Shown: positions 41,193 to 50,630, numbered from the stretch's first letter. The stretch is DNA of 64,000 nucleotides from a candidate division WOR-1 bacterium RIFOXYB2_FULL_46_45 (GCA_001771585.1 MEUE01000003.1:186001-250000), one strand, 5' to 3'. Translations and numbers: made by a program. The notes: a model not told the origin generated them from the letters alone.

Positions 41193-42878
41193 ATGCAAAA
41201 CTCTGAATTTGCCAAATTATTCTACGAAATCTCCGAACTCCTTGAGTTAAAAAATGAAAACCCTTTTAAAATCCGTGCGTACCAAAAAGCGGCACGGAAT
41301 GTCGAAGACCTGTCAAAAAACTTAACCGAAATCTACAAATCGGATGGATTAAAAGGGCTCGAAGAAATTCCCGGGATCGGGAAAAATATCGCCGAACATA
41401 TCGAAGAGATAATTAAGACCGGGAAATTAAAAAAATACGAATCCTTAAAAAAAGAATTTCCCAGGGGTCTTATCGAACTGACCAATATCCCGGGAATGGG
41501 CCCAAAGACCGCGATAAAGCTCCGCAAAGAATTGGGGATCGATTCGGTTAAAAAACTGGAGGCCGCCGCCAAAGCGGGAAAAATAAATAACGCCGCCAAT
41601 ATTCTGCGCGGGATCGATTTAAAAAAGAGGAGTCGCGGGCGTTATCTGATTGACGACGCCGCTTCCCATGCCGAACTGATCGTCAACGAATTAAAAAAAA
41701 TAAAAGGGATCAAAAAAATCCTCCCCTGCGGATCATTGCGCCGCGGGCAGGAGACGGTCGGCGACCTGGACATCCTAGTCGTCTCCGAAAATCCGGGACC
41801 GGTTATGGACGCTTTTACCCGGCTTCCATATGTAAAAAACATTCTGGCAAAAGGCAAAACAAAATCATCGGTGATTTTAAAAAACGGGATGCAGGCGGAC
41901 TTAAGGGTGGTCCCCGAAAAAAGTTTCGGGGCGGCGGCGCACTACTTTACCGGATGTCGTGCTCACAATATTCATATCCGGCAATTGGCGCAAAAGAAGG
42001 GCTGGAAAGTTTCCGAATACGGGATATTTAAAGGCAAAAAACAGATTGGAGGAGAAACCGAGGAAGATCTGTTTGAAAAATTCGGTTTACAATACATCCC
42101 GCCGGAACTGCGGGAGATGCGGGGAGAATTCGAGGCGGCGGCAAAAGATCAAATCCCCAAACTGGTTGAATTAAAAGATATCAAGGGCGATCTGCATATG
42201 CATACAAAGGCCACCGATGGCGCAAACACCATCGCAGAGATGGCGGAGGCAGCAAAAAAGTTGGGCTATGAATATATTTTGATCACTGACCATACAAAAT
42301 CGACTCGCGTGGCGCACGGACTAACCGGAAAAGAGATGTTGGGACATTTGGGAAAAATAAAAAGCATCAAAGGGATCAAGGTATTGGCAGGAGTAGAAGT
42401 TGATATTTTGAAAGATGGTTCGCTTGATTATCCCGATGAAATCTTAAAACAATTTGACCTGGTCGTCGCTTCGATCCATTCCAATTTCAAGATGCCGAAG
42501 GAGCAAATGACCGCAAGGGTAATAAGAGCTTTTCAAAATAAATACGTAAATATCTTCTCCCACCCTACCGGGCGGTTGATTAACGAACGCGAGCCGTATC
42601 AAATTGATTTGGAAGAGATCCTAAAGGCGGCAAAGAAATATAATGTGGCGATTGAAGTGAATGCCCATCCAAAAAGACTCGACTTAACTGATATCTGGTG
42701 CAAGCGGGCAAAGGAGCTGGGAGTAAAAGTCGTTGTTTCAACCGACGCCCATTCGACCGATCAGCTGCAGCTTATGAAATACGGCATTTTAACCGCCCGC
42801 CGCGGCTGGCTTGAGAAAAAAAACGTGTTGAATTGCCTCTCCCATGATAAACTGCTAAAGAGCTTACATGCAAAATAA
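41193..42878 (+). CDS. polX: DNA polymerase/3'-5' exonuclease PolX
   Basis: A 561-residue bacterial family X polymerase, used in base-excision gap filling. In order: HhH DNA-binding region (LEEIPGIGKNIAEHIEEI, LTNIPGMGPKTAIKLRKEL), the polymerase beta palm with GSLRRGQETVGDLDILVV carrying the metal Asp pair, and a C-terminal PHP nuclease domain (GDLHMHTKATDG, ITDHTKS, GVEVDIL, EVNAHPKRLD, STDAHS). All PHP metal ligands are visible. It overlaps the RNase HI gene by 11 bases. Confidence 0.96.
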   Translation: MQNSEFAKLFYEISELLELKNENPFKIRAYQKAARNVEDLSKNLTEIYKSDGLKGLEEIPGIGKNIAEHIEEIIKTGKLKKYESLKKEFPRGLIELTNIPGMGPKTAIKLRKELGIDSVKKLEAAAKAGKINNAANILRGIDLKKRSRGRYLIDDAASHAELIVNELKKIKGIKKILPCGSLRRGQETVGDLDILVVSENPGPVMDAFTRLPYVKNILAKGKTKSSVILKNGMQADLRVVPEKSFGAAAHYFTGCRAHNIHIRQLAQKKGWKVSEYGIFKGKKQIGGETEEDLFEKFGLQYIPPELREMRGEFEAAAKDQIPKLVELKDIKGDLHMHTKATDGANTIAEMAEAAKKLGYEYILITDHTKSTRVAHGLTGKEMLGHLGKIKSIKGIKVLAGVEVDILKDGSLDYPDEILKQFDLVVASIHSNFKMPKEQMTARVIRAFQNKYVNIFSHPTGRLINEREPYQIDLEEILKAAKKYNVAIEVNAHPKRLDLTDIWCKRAKELGVKVVVSTDAHSTDQLQLMKYGILTARRGWLEKKNVLNCLSHDKLLKSLHAK

Positions 42879-43278
42879 AATCCAAGTTTTTATCGACGGC
42901 GCCGCAAGAGGGAACCCGGGACCAGCCGGGATCGGGATTGCCGTCTTAGACCACGATAAAATCATAAAAGAATTCGCGGATTATATCGGGGAGACAACCA
43001 ACAATGTCGCCGAATACACCGCGCTTTTAAGAGGACTGGAAGAGACCCTGCTGCTTGGATACAAAGAGGCCGACTTCTTTTCCGATTCGGAACTTCTGGT
43101 AAAACAGCTGAAGGGCGAATACCGCGTTAAAGACGAAAAATTAAAGCCGCTCTTTATGAACGCGCAGATGCTGGCCAAAAGATTCAAGCATTTTTCGATC
43201 ACCCATATTCGGCGGGAGAAGAACAAATTGGCGGACGAATTGGCTAATTTGGGAATTGACAAAAAAACAAAGGCGTAG
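42868..43278 (+). CDS. rnhA: Ribonuclease HI-like protein
   Basis: A 136-residue RNase H fold. The catalytic acids are in IDGAARGNPGPAGIG (Asp9), NNVAEYTALLRGL (Glu), FFSDSELLVKQL (Asp) and NKLADELANLG (Asp). The layout matches the short, archaeal-like RNase HI group without a basic protrusion. It overlaps polX, so a joint role in DNA repair or primer removal is plausible. A large imperfect palindrome follows its stop. Confidence 0.93.
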   Translation: MQNKIQVFIDGAARGNPGPAGIGIAVLDHDKIIKEFADYIGETTNNVAEYTALLRGLEETLLLGYKEADFFSDSELLVKQLKGEYRVKDEKLKPLFMNAQMLAKRFKHFSITHIRREKNKLADELANLGIDKKTKA

Positions 43279-43397
43279 GCATAGGCGCAGGCGTAGGTAA
43301 GGCAAAGGAAAGGAAAACAAAAATTATAATATTTTTTCCTTTCCTTTTTCTTCTTTCCTCTCCTTATCCTTCCTATGCCTATGCCTGCGCCTTCGCC
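43272..43397. repeat. Low-complexity imperfect palindrome after RNase HI gene
   Basis: Left arm 43270-43318 repeats words such as GGCGTAGGCATAGGCGCAGG and AAAGGAAAGG. Right arm 43331-43397 is the imperfect complement (CCTTTCC, CCTATGCCTATGCCTGCGCC). The loop is about 12 AT-rich bases. The structure lies between convergent genes and could act as a two-way terminator. Confidence 0.78.
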
Positions 43398-44345
43398 TTA
43401 ATTTGAGGGGGATCGATCGCGCTCAAAAAGGAAGATAACCCCGCCGATCAAGCCGGTCAAGTAGCGGCCGAAGTGCGAAAGGATCGAGATCGAAAAAGCG
43501 ACAGCGGGAGAGACCCCGATTTGCCCCAGAAAGAAAATATAGGCCCCGTCCTGCAAACCAAGCCCGCTGATTGAGATCGGCAGGACCGTGATGATAAAAA
43601 TGATCGGCGTGATCACATAAAAATAGATCGGAGAAACATTGGCCGAAACGGCGACCGAGACCAGATAAAGGCAGTAGCAGGTGATCACGTTGCTCGCGAG
43701 CGAAACTAAAATCGCTTTTATAAGCTCCCGCGGATGGCTGCGGTAGAGGTTGAAGCTGAAATAAAAATTCCGGACGATCCTCTCGATCCGCAAAAAAGAG
43801 AGGAGCGGAAGGATAAACTTGAATCTCTTCCCCACCCTCATGCTAAAAACAACCAGAAAAAAGAAAATCAGAAAAACAGACAACCAGAGGATAATGCCTT
43901 CGGCAATTTTGAGATCAAAATCCCCCTTGAAAAGAAAAATGCTGATGACCGCCAAAAGCGTGATCGAAACCAGGCCGATGATCCGATCCATCAAAACGGT
44001 GGTGGTAAACTCAACCGTCTTCCCGTGCTTTTTGGCCAGCTTATAGATTTTGACCGCGTCGCCGCCGACCGCGGACGGAAGGAAGAGGTTGAAAAACAGA
44101 CCAATCCAGTAAACCGGGACCAGAACCCTAAGCGAAATATCCTTAAAAAATATCTTGAGCAGTATCTCCCACCTGACGACCATGATTAAAGTAGCCGCAA
44201 GACCGAGCGCAATGCTGAAGGCCAAAAGCGCCAGATTGGTTTGGGACAAAACTTTTGACAGTGCCGCGAAATCGACCCTGGTTACGGCAAACCAGAGGAA
44301 GCCGAGGCTCACTACCAGCTTTAGGATTGTCTTTACTTTTCCCAT
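43398..44345 (-). CDS. Flippase-like membrane protein (YbhN/lysylphosphatidylglycerol synthase TM family)
   Basis: A 315-residue protein with about eight membrane segments, of the UPF0104/LPG_synthase_TM family. Recognisable parts are the N-terminal VSLGFLWFAVTRVDF, the loop GLFFNLFLPSAVGGDAVKIY, which is the family signature, LMDRIIGL, and ISISGLGLQDGAYIFFLGQIGVS. Such proteins are linked to lipid or lipid-linked sugar transport. It stands alone, divergent from the RNase P RNA gene. Confidence 0.9.
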   Translation of the reverse strand: MGKVKTILKLVVSLGFLWFAVTRVDFAALSKVLSQTNLALLAFSIALGLAATLIMVVRWEILLKIFFKDISLRVLVPVYWIGLFFNLFLPSAVGGDAVKIYKLAKKHGKTVEFTTTVLMDRIIGLVSITLLAVISIFLFKGDFDLKIAEGIILWLSVFLIFFFLVVFSMRVGKRFKFILPLLSFLRIERIVRNFYFSFNLYRSHPRELIKAILVSLASNVITCYCLYLVSVAVSANVSPIYFYVITPIIFIITVLPISISGLGLQDGAYIFFLGQIGVSPAVAFSISILSHFGRYLTGLIGGVIFLFERDRSPSN

Positions 44346-44371
44346 TAAGTTATTTTACCACAATAGCATGC

Positions 44372-44377
44372 TATAAT
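44372..44377 (+). promoter_or_regulatory. -10 box of rnpB
   Basis: Perfect TATAAT ending 6 bases before the first base of the RNase P RNA. The -35 is not obvious. Confidence 0.65.
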
Positions 44378-44383
44378 AAAATT

Positions 44384-44712
44384 GAGGCAGGCTGGATGAC
44401 TACCCCGAGCATAGTCGAGGGGAGGAAAGTCCGGGCTCCACAGAGCGGCGTGGTTGCTAACGGCAACCGAGAGAAATCTTAGGGAAAGTGCAACAGAAAA
44501 TACACAGCCGAATCCGCCCTAAAGGCGAGATGGCAATGGTGAAAACGGGAGGTAAGAGCTCCCGACGGACTGACCGGAGACGGTCGCGTTGTAAACCCCA
44601 CGCGGAGCAAGGTCAAATAGGGAGATGGACGGCTCGTCCGCTAGCATCCCGAGTAGACCGCATAGATAGATGGTCATCTTAAATGACAGAACCCGGCTTA
44701 CAGGCCTGCCTC
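44384..44712 (+). ncRNA. rnpB: RNase P RNA, bacterial type A
   Basis: The catalytic RNA that trims tRNA 5' leaders. The P1 strands GAGGCAGG and CCTGCCTC pair at the two ends. The conserved core is present: GAGGAAAGTCCGGGCTCC near the 5' end, the ACAGAAAATACA segment, and the 3' core AGACAGAA-type ATGACAGAACCCGGCTTACAG. The length of 329 nt is normal. The 3' end merges with a GCCTGCC palindrome followed by TTTT that may end transcription. Confidence 0.95.
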
Positions 44713-44790
44713 GCTTTGGCTCGTCAAGGCGGGCCTGCCTTTTGGAACTTGCGACCGGCGACAGTTGTCTAATAAGAAGCAGTTAAAAAA

Positions 44791-46005
44791 ATGAAGACCG
44801 GCAAGATAATATTATTAATTGTTTTTTTGTTTTTAGCTTCCTGCGCATCTTTTGGCGCGACCTGGCAGGAAACGCTAACTTTAACCGATAAAAACAACGA
44901 ACAGATCAAAAGCGCGGTCAAGCAGGCCGAATCGTACGAATGGTCGTACCGCAAATCGTTCTCTAGCTTTTTACCTCAACTTTCCGCTAGCGCCGGGATG
45001 ACACGGAGCGGAACCTCGGATTCTTATTCCTATGGATTAAGCGCGACTCAAAGTATCTTCAGCGGTTTTGAAAACATCTTCAACATGCAGGCCGCCTACG
45101 CCCAATATTGTTATCAGAGAGAATCGGCACAAAATACCCGGGCGACCGCTTATTACAACGTCCGCTCGGCCTTTGTCTCGACCGCGATCGCATCCGAAAA
45201 CATAAAGATCCAGGAAGCGATCTTAAAAAGGAGAAAAGAAAACTCGCGGCTGATCCAATTGCGCTTTGAAAGCGGCAGGGAAAATCACGGAAATTTATTG
45301 CGGACGCAGGCGGATGTCCTGCAGGCGGAATATGATCTCACCGCTGCGAAAAGATCGCTTGAACTCGCCCGTTTGAACCTGTCACAGCTGGTCGGCGAAG
45401 AGATAAAAGAAGTTGCCGCTCCGGATAAAGTAATGGAACCGGCGCTTCCTCAAACCGAAACACTCCTGCCGGTCTCTCCTGCCTACCTGATGTCCAAATA
45501 CCAGCTTGAATCGGCCGAAATCAGCCAACGGGCAACCCTGTCGGAATTTCTGCCGACCCTGTCGCTCTCCGGAAATTATAAAAAATCGGGGAGCAGCTGG
45601 CCTCCCGCGAGCAGAAGTGATTCCTGGAGCTTGAACTTTTCTTATTCTTTCTTCCCCGGCGGCAGCAACTTTGCCGACCGGATCATTTACGGGCTGAAAC
45701 TGGACCAGGCGAAAGAGGATTTCAAGAAGTCCGAAAAGGACCTGCGCTATAATATAGAAGACGCGGCGGTTAATTACAAGAACGCCGCGCAGGCGCTCCT
45801 GGTCAAAGCGGCCTACCTCAAGGCGGCCGAAGAGCGGGCCAAAATCGCGCGGACCAAATATGTCGCCGGACTGATGTCATACGAGGACTGGGACCGGATC
45901 GAGAACGAGCTGGTCTCTTCTGAAAAAGATAACCTGTCGCAAAAATCAAGGGCACTGCTGGCCGAAGCGGCCTGGTATAAATCATATGGGGGGTGGATAA
46001 AATGA
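44791..46005 (+). CDS. TolC-family outer-membrane efflux protein
   Basis: A 404-residue exported protein: signal peptide (residues 1-23, ending ASFGA), then the two OEP repeats of alternating coiled coil and beta hairpin. FSSFLPQLSASAGMTRS and SATQSIFSGFENIFNM begin the first repeat, and LSEFLPTLSLSGNYKKSGSS with FSYSFFPGGSNF the second. It forms the outer-membrane tunnel of a tripartite exporter; the adaptor and permease genes follow at once, the adaptor in an ATGA overlap. Confidence 0.92.
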   Translation: MKTGKIILLIVFLFLASCASFGATWQETLTLTDKNNEQIKSAVKQAESYEWSYRKSFSSFLPQLSASAGMTRSGTSDSYSYGLSATQSIFSGFENIFNMQAAYAQYCYQRESAQNTRATAYYNVRSAFVSTAIASENIKIQEAILKRRKENSRLIQLRFESGRENHGNLLRTQADVLQAEYDLTAAKRSLELARLNLSQLVGEEIKEVAAPDKVMEPALPQTETLLPVSPAYLMSKYQLESAEISQRATLSEFLPTLSLSGNYKKSGSSWPPASRSDSWSLNFSYSFFPGGSNFADRIIYGLKLDQAKEDFKKSEKDLRYNIEDAAVNYKNAAQALLVKAAYLKAAEERAKIARTKYVAGLMSYEDWDRIENELVSSEKDNLSQKSRALLAEAAWYKSYGGWIK

Positions 46006-46955
46006 AACAAGTATTAAGTATTAAGTACAAAGTATTAACCATTTTGGTTCTATCTACTGTTGCTCTTTCCTGTGCGCCGAAGAAGGGGGAAAAGTATGAA
46101 ACAGTAAAGATTGAAAGAGGAAGCATCAATTCCGTCATCTCCGCAACCGGGATTGTTGAGCCGCATAACCGCCTAGAGATAAAACCGTCGGTAGCTGGGA
46201 GGATCGAAAGCGTCCTGGTTGAAGAAGGGGAAAAAGTTAAAAAAGGGCAGATCCTCGCCTGGATGAGCTCGACCGAACGGGCAACCCTGCTTGACGCCGC
46301 CCGCGCCCAGGGAGAAGAAGAGATGAAATATTGGGAGGAGCTTTATCGCCCCACCCCGATCACCGCCCCCTTAAACGGCTTCATCATAAAAAGAGATGCC
46401 GAGCCGGGACAATCGGTCACCCAAAACGATGCCTCGCTCACGATGGCCGACCGCCTGATGGTTAAAGCGCAGGTTGACGAGACCGATATCGGCAAGATAA
46501 AAATCGGACAGGCCGCGTACGTTATCCTCGATTCTTATCCGGATAAAAAAGTGAGCGCTAAGGTCAACCAGATTGCCTACGAATCAACGCTGGTCAACAA
46601 CGTCAACCTCTATGAAATCGACGTTTTACCGAAAACAATCCCCCGTTTTTTTCGTTCGGGAATGAGCGCCACCGTTAACTTTGAATTGGAGCGGAAAGAA
46701 AACATCCTTATTCTTCCCGGAAAAGCGGTCAGGAAAAGAAACGGCAATGCCTTTGTCTTTACGCGCAAGGATAACGGATCGACCCCTCAACAGCTTGAGG
46801 TCTCAACCGGGATCGAAGGACAGGATTTGATTGAAATAATATCCGGGCTCAAAGAAGGAGCTGAAGTTATCATCCCCAACGCCGCGTTATTAAAAACAGT
46901 TTCGCAGAACAGCCGGCGGGGTCCAATCCGCAATCCTTTCAGCAAACAAAACTGA
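46002..46955 (+). CDS. Periplasmic adaptor (HlyD/MacA-like) of a tripartite exporter
   Basis: A 317-residue membrane-fusion protein. The N-terminal signal is followed by the barrel-sandwich half VEPHNRLEIKPSVAGRIESVLV, an unusually short hairpin (TLLDAARAQGEEEMKYWEEL), APLNGFIIKRDAEPGQSV and the beta-barrel parts. The start at 46002 overlaps the tolC stop and has a G-rich ribosome binding site. The first 12 codons are spelled by AAGTATTAAGTA-type word repeats that encode the signal peptide. The Cys at residue 21 is not in a convincing lipobox. Confidence 0.9.
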   Translation: MKQVLSIKYKVLTILVLSTVALSCAPKKGEKYETVKIERGSINSVISATGIVEPHNRLEIKPSVAGRIESVLVEEGEKVKKGQILAWMSSTERATLLDAARAQGEEEMKYWEELYRPTPITAPLNGFIIKRDAEPGQSVTQNDASLTMADRLMVKAQVDETDIGKIKIGQAAYVILDSYPDKKVSAKVNQIAYESTLVNNVNLYEIDVLPKTIPRFFRSGMSATVNFELERKENILILPGKAVRKRNGNAFVFTRKDNGSTPQQLEVSTGIEGQDLIEIISGLKEGAEVIIPNAALLKTVSQNSRRGPIRNPFSKQN

Positions 46956-48181
46956 TGTTTAATTTTTTGTTTTCGACCGTTCTTGATTACTGCCACGAAG
47001 CGAAAGTGTCGCTGATCCACAACAAGCTCCGTTCCTTTCTTTCGATCCTGGGAGTTGTGATCGGGGTCGCGGCGGTGGTCGCAATGCTGGCAATTGGAAC
47101 CGGAGCGCAAAAAAACGTCGAAAAAAGCATGTCGGCCTTAGGAACCAATCTTCTGATGGTGCGCTCCTCTTATTCTTCCAGGGGAATAGCTCTGGGAGCC
47201 GATTCGGTCACCCGCTTCACGTTTGAAGACCTTGAATCGCTGCAGAAGATTGAGGGGGCGGCCAGAGTTGTCCCCTATGTCAGCGGAAGGGCACAGGCGG
47301 TTTTTCAGGGAAAGAACGTAAATACTACCGTATTGGGAAGCAATACCGATTACCAGATAGCAAGGGATTCCATCCCCAAAGAAGGCCGCTTTTTTACAAA
47401 AAAAGAAATGAATTTAAGGTCAAAAGTCGCGGTGCTGGGGGCCACCGTCGCCGAACAGCTTTTTGGAAGAGACGATCCGATTGACAAAAATATCCGGATC
47501 AACCGGATCAATTTTACGGTGATCGGCGTCCTGCCGTCAAAGGGGATTTCCGGTTTCAGGAATGTCGACGACCAAATTGTTATCCCGGTAACAACCGCAA
47601 TGTACCGCCTTTTAGGGACCGACTACATCAGCTACTTTGACGTGCAGGCGGAGAACCCCGAAGCGGTCGATTATCTTTCGGATGAGATTGTCGCGGCAAT
47701 AGCAAAAACCCACCGTTTGAACGAATCGCAGACCGAACAGGTTGAAGTGAGGAACATGGCCGATATCCAAAAGGCGGCCAGCGAGATGGTGTCGACTTTC
47801 GCTTTTCTGCTTGGCGCGATCGCGGCGGTAAGTTTACTGGTCGGGGGGATCGGGATCATGAATATTATGCTGGTGATGGTGATGGAGCGGACCCGGGAGA
47901 TCGGCTTGAGGAAGGCGCTGGGGGCCAAGAAGCGCGATATCCTTTCGCAATTTTTAATCGAAGCGGTTTTGATCTGTCTTTTGGGGGGAGTGATCGGGAT
48001 CGCGGTCGGGACTTTTATCTCTTTGCTGATCGGCTTTGTCGCGCAGTGGAATATTTTTATTTCGATTGAATCGATCGTTTTGGCTTTTACCTTTTCAATT
48101 TCAATCGGGGTAATCTTTGGCCTCTCCCCCGCCTGGAAAGCGGCCAACCTCCAGCCGATTGAAGCGCTGCGTTATGAATAA
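46955..48181 (+). CDS. MacB-like ABC transporter permease, no ATPase domain
   Basis: A 408-residue FtsX-type permease: first helix in LRSFLSILGVVIGVAAVVAM, a MacB_PCD periplasmic domain, and three C-terminal helices with GGIGIMNIMLVMVMERTREIGLRKALGA. In MacB the nucleotide-binding domain is fused at the N-terminus or encoded next door; here neither is present between tolC, the adaptor and the convergent transpeptidase. The start abuts the adaptor stop. An ATPase must come from elsewhere if the pump is active. Confidence 0.93.
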   Translation: MFNFLFSTVLDYCHEAKVSLIHNKLRSFLSILGVVIGVAAVVAMLAIGTGAQKNVEKSMSALGTNLLMVRSSYSSRGIALGADSVTRFTFEDLESLQKIEGAARVVPYVSGRAQAVFQGKNVNTTVLGSNTDYQIARDSIPKEGRFFTKKEMNLRSKVAVLGATVAEQLFGRDDPIDKNIRINRINFTVIGVLPSKGISGFRNVDDQIVIPVTTAMYRLLGTDYISYFDVQAENPEAVDYLSDEIVAAIAKTHRLNESQTEQVEVRNMADIQKAASEMVSTFAFLLGAIAAVSLLVGGIGIMNIMLVMVMERTREIGLRKALGAKKRDILSQFLIEAVLICLLGGVIGIAVGTFISLLIGFVAQWNIFISIESIVLAFTFSISIGVIFGLSPAWKAANLQPIEALRYE

Positions 48182-50334
48182 AGCCGCTTAAAAATCTCCA
48201 GCGCGTCGCGATTGTCCAATTTCTTAAGATCGATCCGCATCAGCATCAGTTCCCTGATGAAATCGTGGAAGAGTTGCTGATCCCTGACCGAAAAATATTT
48301 AAAGTCGGAAAGGAGCGCTTTTCTTATCCCCGAAATATCGTCCCAGCGTTCTTTGAGCGCGTCATAAGCGTTGGCCCCTTTTATAACCGTCACCGCGTAG
48401 AGAAACAGATCGTAACGCATCCCGTAAATTTTTTCGGGAGGAAGGGAACTTTTATCGAGCGACTGGAAATCGGCGGGGACAACCGCCGCTTCGGAGCTGG
48501 TTAGCGCCAATCCAAAATTAAGCTTATAACAGCCGCTGTAGAGCGGCTCGATCAAATCGTCGCGCTCCGGATTCTTTACAAAATCAGAGCAGGCCTTATA
48601 GAGAGAGAAACTATTGCTGTATTCTATGCAGTCATCTAACTCTTCCTTCGGAGCGGAGATGATACTGATCAAATCATCAACCAGCCGGCGCTGTTCCATC
48701 ATCAGATCTCCGGAGGTGTGGACCAGCTCCGGGGAGGGACGAATGCCGTCCGGCGAAAGCTGGATCGGATACTTGCCGAAAGGATTGCTCCCCCAGCGAG
48801 CCTGAATTAATTTCCCGTCTTCCCCTTTCACTTTTTCAAAATATTCAAAGGTCCGGTTCTCGGCATCGGACTCAAGATCGTCTTTTATAACCGAGGGGAT
48901 CCCTTTACCATCAAAGGTCCATCTCCCTTTTTCTTTTTTTAGCAGACCTCCCATCGGAATTACGGTAGTATCACGATAGGCGTTTGAAAGATAGTTTTCC
49001 ATCTTCTTGTAAACATAGTAGGTCCCGGCAGTGGTGGGATACGACAATTTGTCTTCAAAAATCGGACGCCCCTTGCCGTCTCTCCCCTGCATAACATACA
49101 TTTTGTTTTGGGGACCCCCTTTAATTTCAATCTTGGCCATGGGGGACCCGTTTAAATAGATAATCCAAAAACCCTGCTTCGGATAAACTTCAGCCTTCAA
49201 GGCGCCCGCCCCCCACTTTGTCCGGAGTATCTCAAGATCTTCTTCAAAATTAACCAGGTCGGCCAGGTATGGGATCAAAGCTATCTTCTCTTCATCAATT
49301 ATCTTGTTGTAATTGTTAACCACCACTCTTGTTTTGAGCGGAAGGAGCCGGTACAACAGATAACTGTTGCGGGGGGAGACGTGCAGACAGCCGTGGCTTT
49401 TGTAAAGATCTCCCAGCATTTTGTTTAAAAGGACCCCGTAGTTGTAACGGTTAAGATAATCAACCGAAGAAAAAGAAAAAGCATATGCCTCTTTGGTCAG
49501 GTATTCTTTGAGCGCCTCCGCTTCTCTTGACGAATAAGCGGTGCGCTCTTCTTCCGGAGCAAAAAAAGATGAAAAGGACATCTGCAGACTTTTGCGCAGC
49601 TCACGTGGAAGTCCGGCTTCCCGAAACTCAAGACGGTCGTTAATCCATTCAACGACCGAAAGCCGCTGGTTTTCGCGATTAAAAACCCCCATCTTCACCA
49701 GATCGTTTTGAACTTCTCCCAAAGCAATTATTTCGTCGGCAAAACCGTCAATTATGACATCCTGTTTCACAACCAGCTCCGGCGGGGAGATCCCTTTTTG
49801 CGGATAAACTTTTTCTCCGTCCTTACTCCAAAGCAGGGCGTAAAAAGGCTTCTCCTGTTTCCTGAAAATCTCATACTCTCCCCTCTTTGTTTCCCCGTCC
49901 ATACCGCCGGTCGCGTGGACTTTAAAGAGCGGCTTCCCGTCAACCAGGACATAAAGGATTTTAAGGGCCGGATAAAAATCGAGCTCGGTTGTTTCCGGCT
50001 GTAGCGTTTGCGAAAGTTCGGCAACGGCGGTCTCAAGGAACGGGACCTGTTCCAGCTCCTTTGGTATCCTGTTCCAATCACATTCCTCGATGGTAAGTTT
50101 TGTCCCTTTGGGAATTATTTTAACGAGGGCATAAAGGTCGGAAGGATAGAAATAAATGTCGCCAGCGCTTGCCGGTTGTTCGCCCAACAGGCGGTTGGCA
50201 CGCGAAACCCAGTTTGTCGCGTTAATTTCTTTTAAGCTTTGGTATTCTTCCGCCAAAACAACGGTAGAAAACAAAAACAGCAGACAAAAAAGCCCCAGAA
50301 TTACCCGGGGCTTTAATTGTTTGTTTGCGAACAT
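48172..50334 (-). CDS. Two-domain L,D-transpeptidase (YkuD) protein, exported
   Basis: A 720-residue protein with a signal peptide (VILGLFCLLFLFSTVVLA). The first YkuD-like domain has KILYVLVDGKPLFKVHATGG, HATGGxxGxTKRGEY and the catalytic motif YKSHGCLHVSPRNS near residue 315, with the nucleophilic Cys. A second related region follows (GFWIIYLNGSPMAKIEIKGG, YPTTAGTYYVYKKM) without a clear catalytic Cys. The enzyme would form 3-3 cross-links or attach proteins to peptidoglycan. Its ATG shares one base with the RRM gene stop, and a terminator hairpin lies in codons 7-17. Confidence 0.86.
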   Translation of the reverse strand: MFANKQLKPRVILGLFCLLFLFSTVVLAEEYQSLKEINATNWVSRANRLLGEQPASAGDIYFYPSDLYALVKIIPKGTKLTIEECDWNRIPKELEQVPFLETAVAELSQTLQPETTELDFYPALKILYVLVDGKPLFKVHATGGMDGETKRGEYEIFRKQEKPFYALLWSKDGEKVYPQKGISPPELVVKQDVIIDGFADEIIALGEVQNDLVKMGVFNRENQRLSVVEWINDRLEFREAGLPRELRKSLQMSFSSFFAPEEERTAYSSREAEALKEYLTKEAYAFSFSSVDYLNRYNYGVLLNKMLGDLYKSHGCLHVSPRNSYLLYRLLPLKTRVVVNNYNKIIDEEKIALIPYLADLVNFEEDLEILRTKWGAGALKAEVYPKQGFWIIYLNGSPMAKIEIKGGPQNKMYVMQGRDGKGRPIFEDKLSYPTTAGTYYVYKKMENYLSNAYRDTTVIPMGGLLKKEKGRWTFDGKGIPSVIKDDLESDAENRTFEYFEKVKGEDGKLIQARWGSNPFGKYPIQLSPDGIRPSPELVHTSGDLMMEQRRLVDDLISIISAPKEELDDCIEYSNSFSLYKACSDFVKNPERDDLIEPLYSGCYKLNFGLALTSSEAAVVPADFQSLDKSSLPPEKIYGMRYDLFLYAVTVIKGANAYDALKERWDDISGIRKALLSDFKYFSVRDQQLFHDFIRELMLMRIDLKKLDNRDALEIFKRLYS
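50286..50314 (-). terminator. Rho-independent terminator within the L,D-transpeptidase start
   Basis: On the minus strand AAAGCCCC and GGGGCTTT form an 8-bp stem around a 10-base loop and are followed directly by T residues (six in all). It lies 20 bases after the RRM stop and inside the first codons of the next gene. Confidence 0.85.
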
Positions 50335-50630
50335 TAGAACATGAAGTTGCGGTATCCGCCGCTTCTACGTTCTCTTGGCGCGCGCTCGGTCTTGGGACGG
50401 GCCTCGTTAACTGTGATTTCCCGATCGCCCCATTTGTAGCCGGTCATTGCTGAAACGGCTTTTTCGGCGTCGGCATCTTCCATATCAACAAAACCAAACC
50501 CGCGTGAGCGGTTGGACATTTTGTCCGTCACGATGCGAGCGGAGATAACCGCGCCAAATTCTTCAAATTTGGCTTTCAGTTCTTCGTCGCCGACAGACCA
50601 GGGTAAATTACCCACGAAAATGCTTTTCAT
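50334..50630 (-). CDS. RRM-type RNA-binding protein
   Basis: A 98-residue protein made of one RRM domain: RNP2 IFVGNLPW at residues 4-11 and RNP1 RSRGFGFVDM near residues 42-51, then a short Arg/Gly tail. It resembles the cold-induced Rbp proteins of cyanobacteria. It has its own consensus promoter, a leader of about 138 bases, the ribosome binding site AAAGGAGA and a terminator right after the stop, so it is a strongly expressed single-gene unit. An RNA chaperone role at low temperature is a reasonable inference. Confidence 0.93.
   Translation of the reverse strand: MKSIFVGNLPWSVGDEELKAKFEEFGAVISARIVTDKMSNRSRGFGFVDMEDADAEKAVSAMTGYKWGDREITVNEARPKTERAPRERRSGGYRNFMF

Noticed and set aside
44713-44790. 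Further small RNA after rnpB
   Set aside because: The 78 bases hold a GCCTGCC palindrome and a T-run that look like the rnpB end; no independent promoter is evident.
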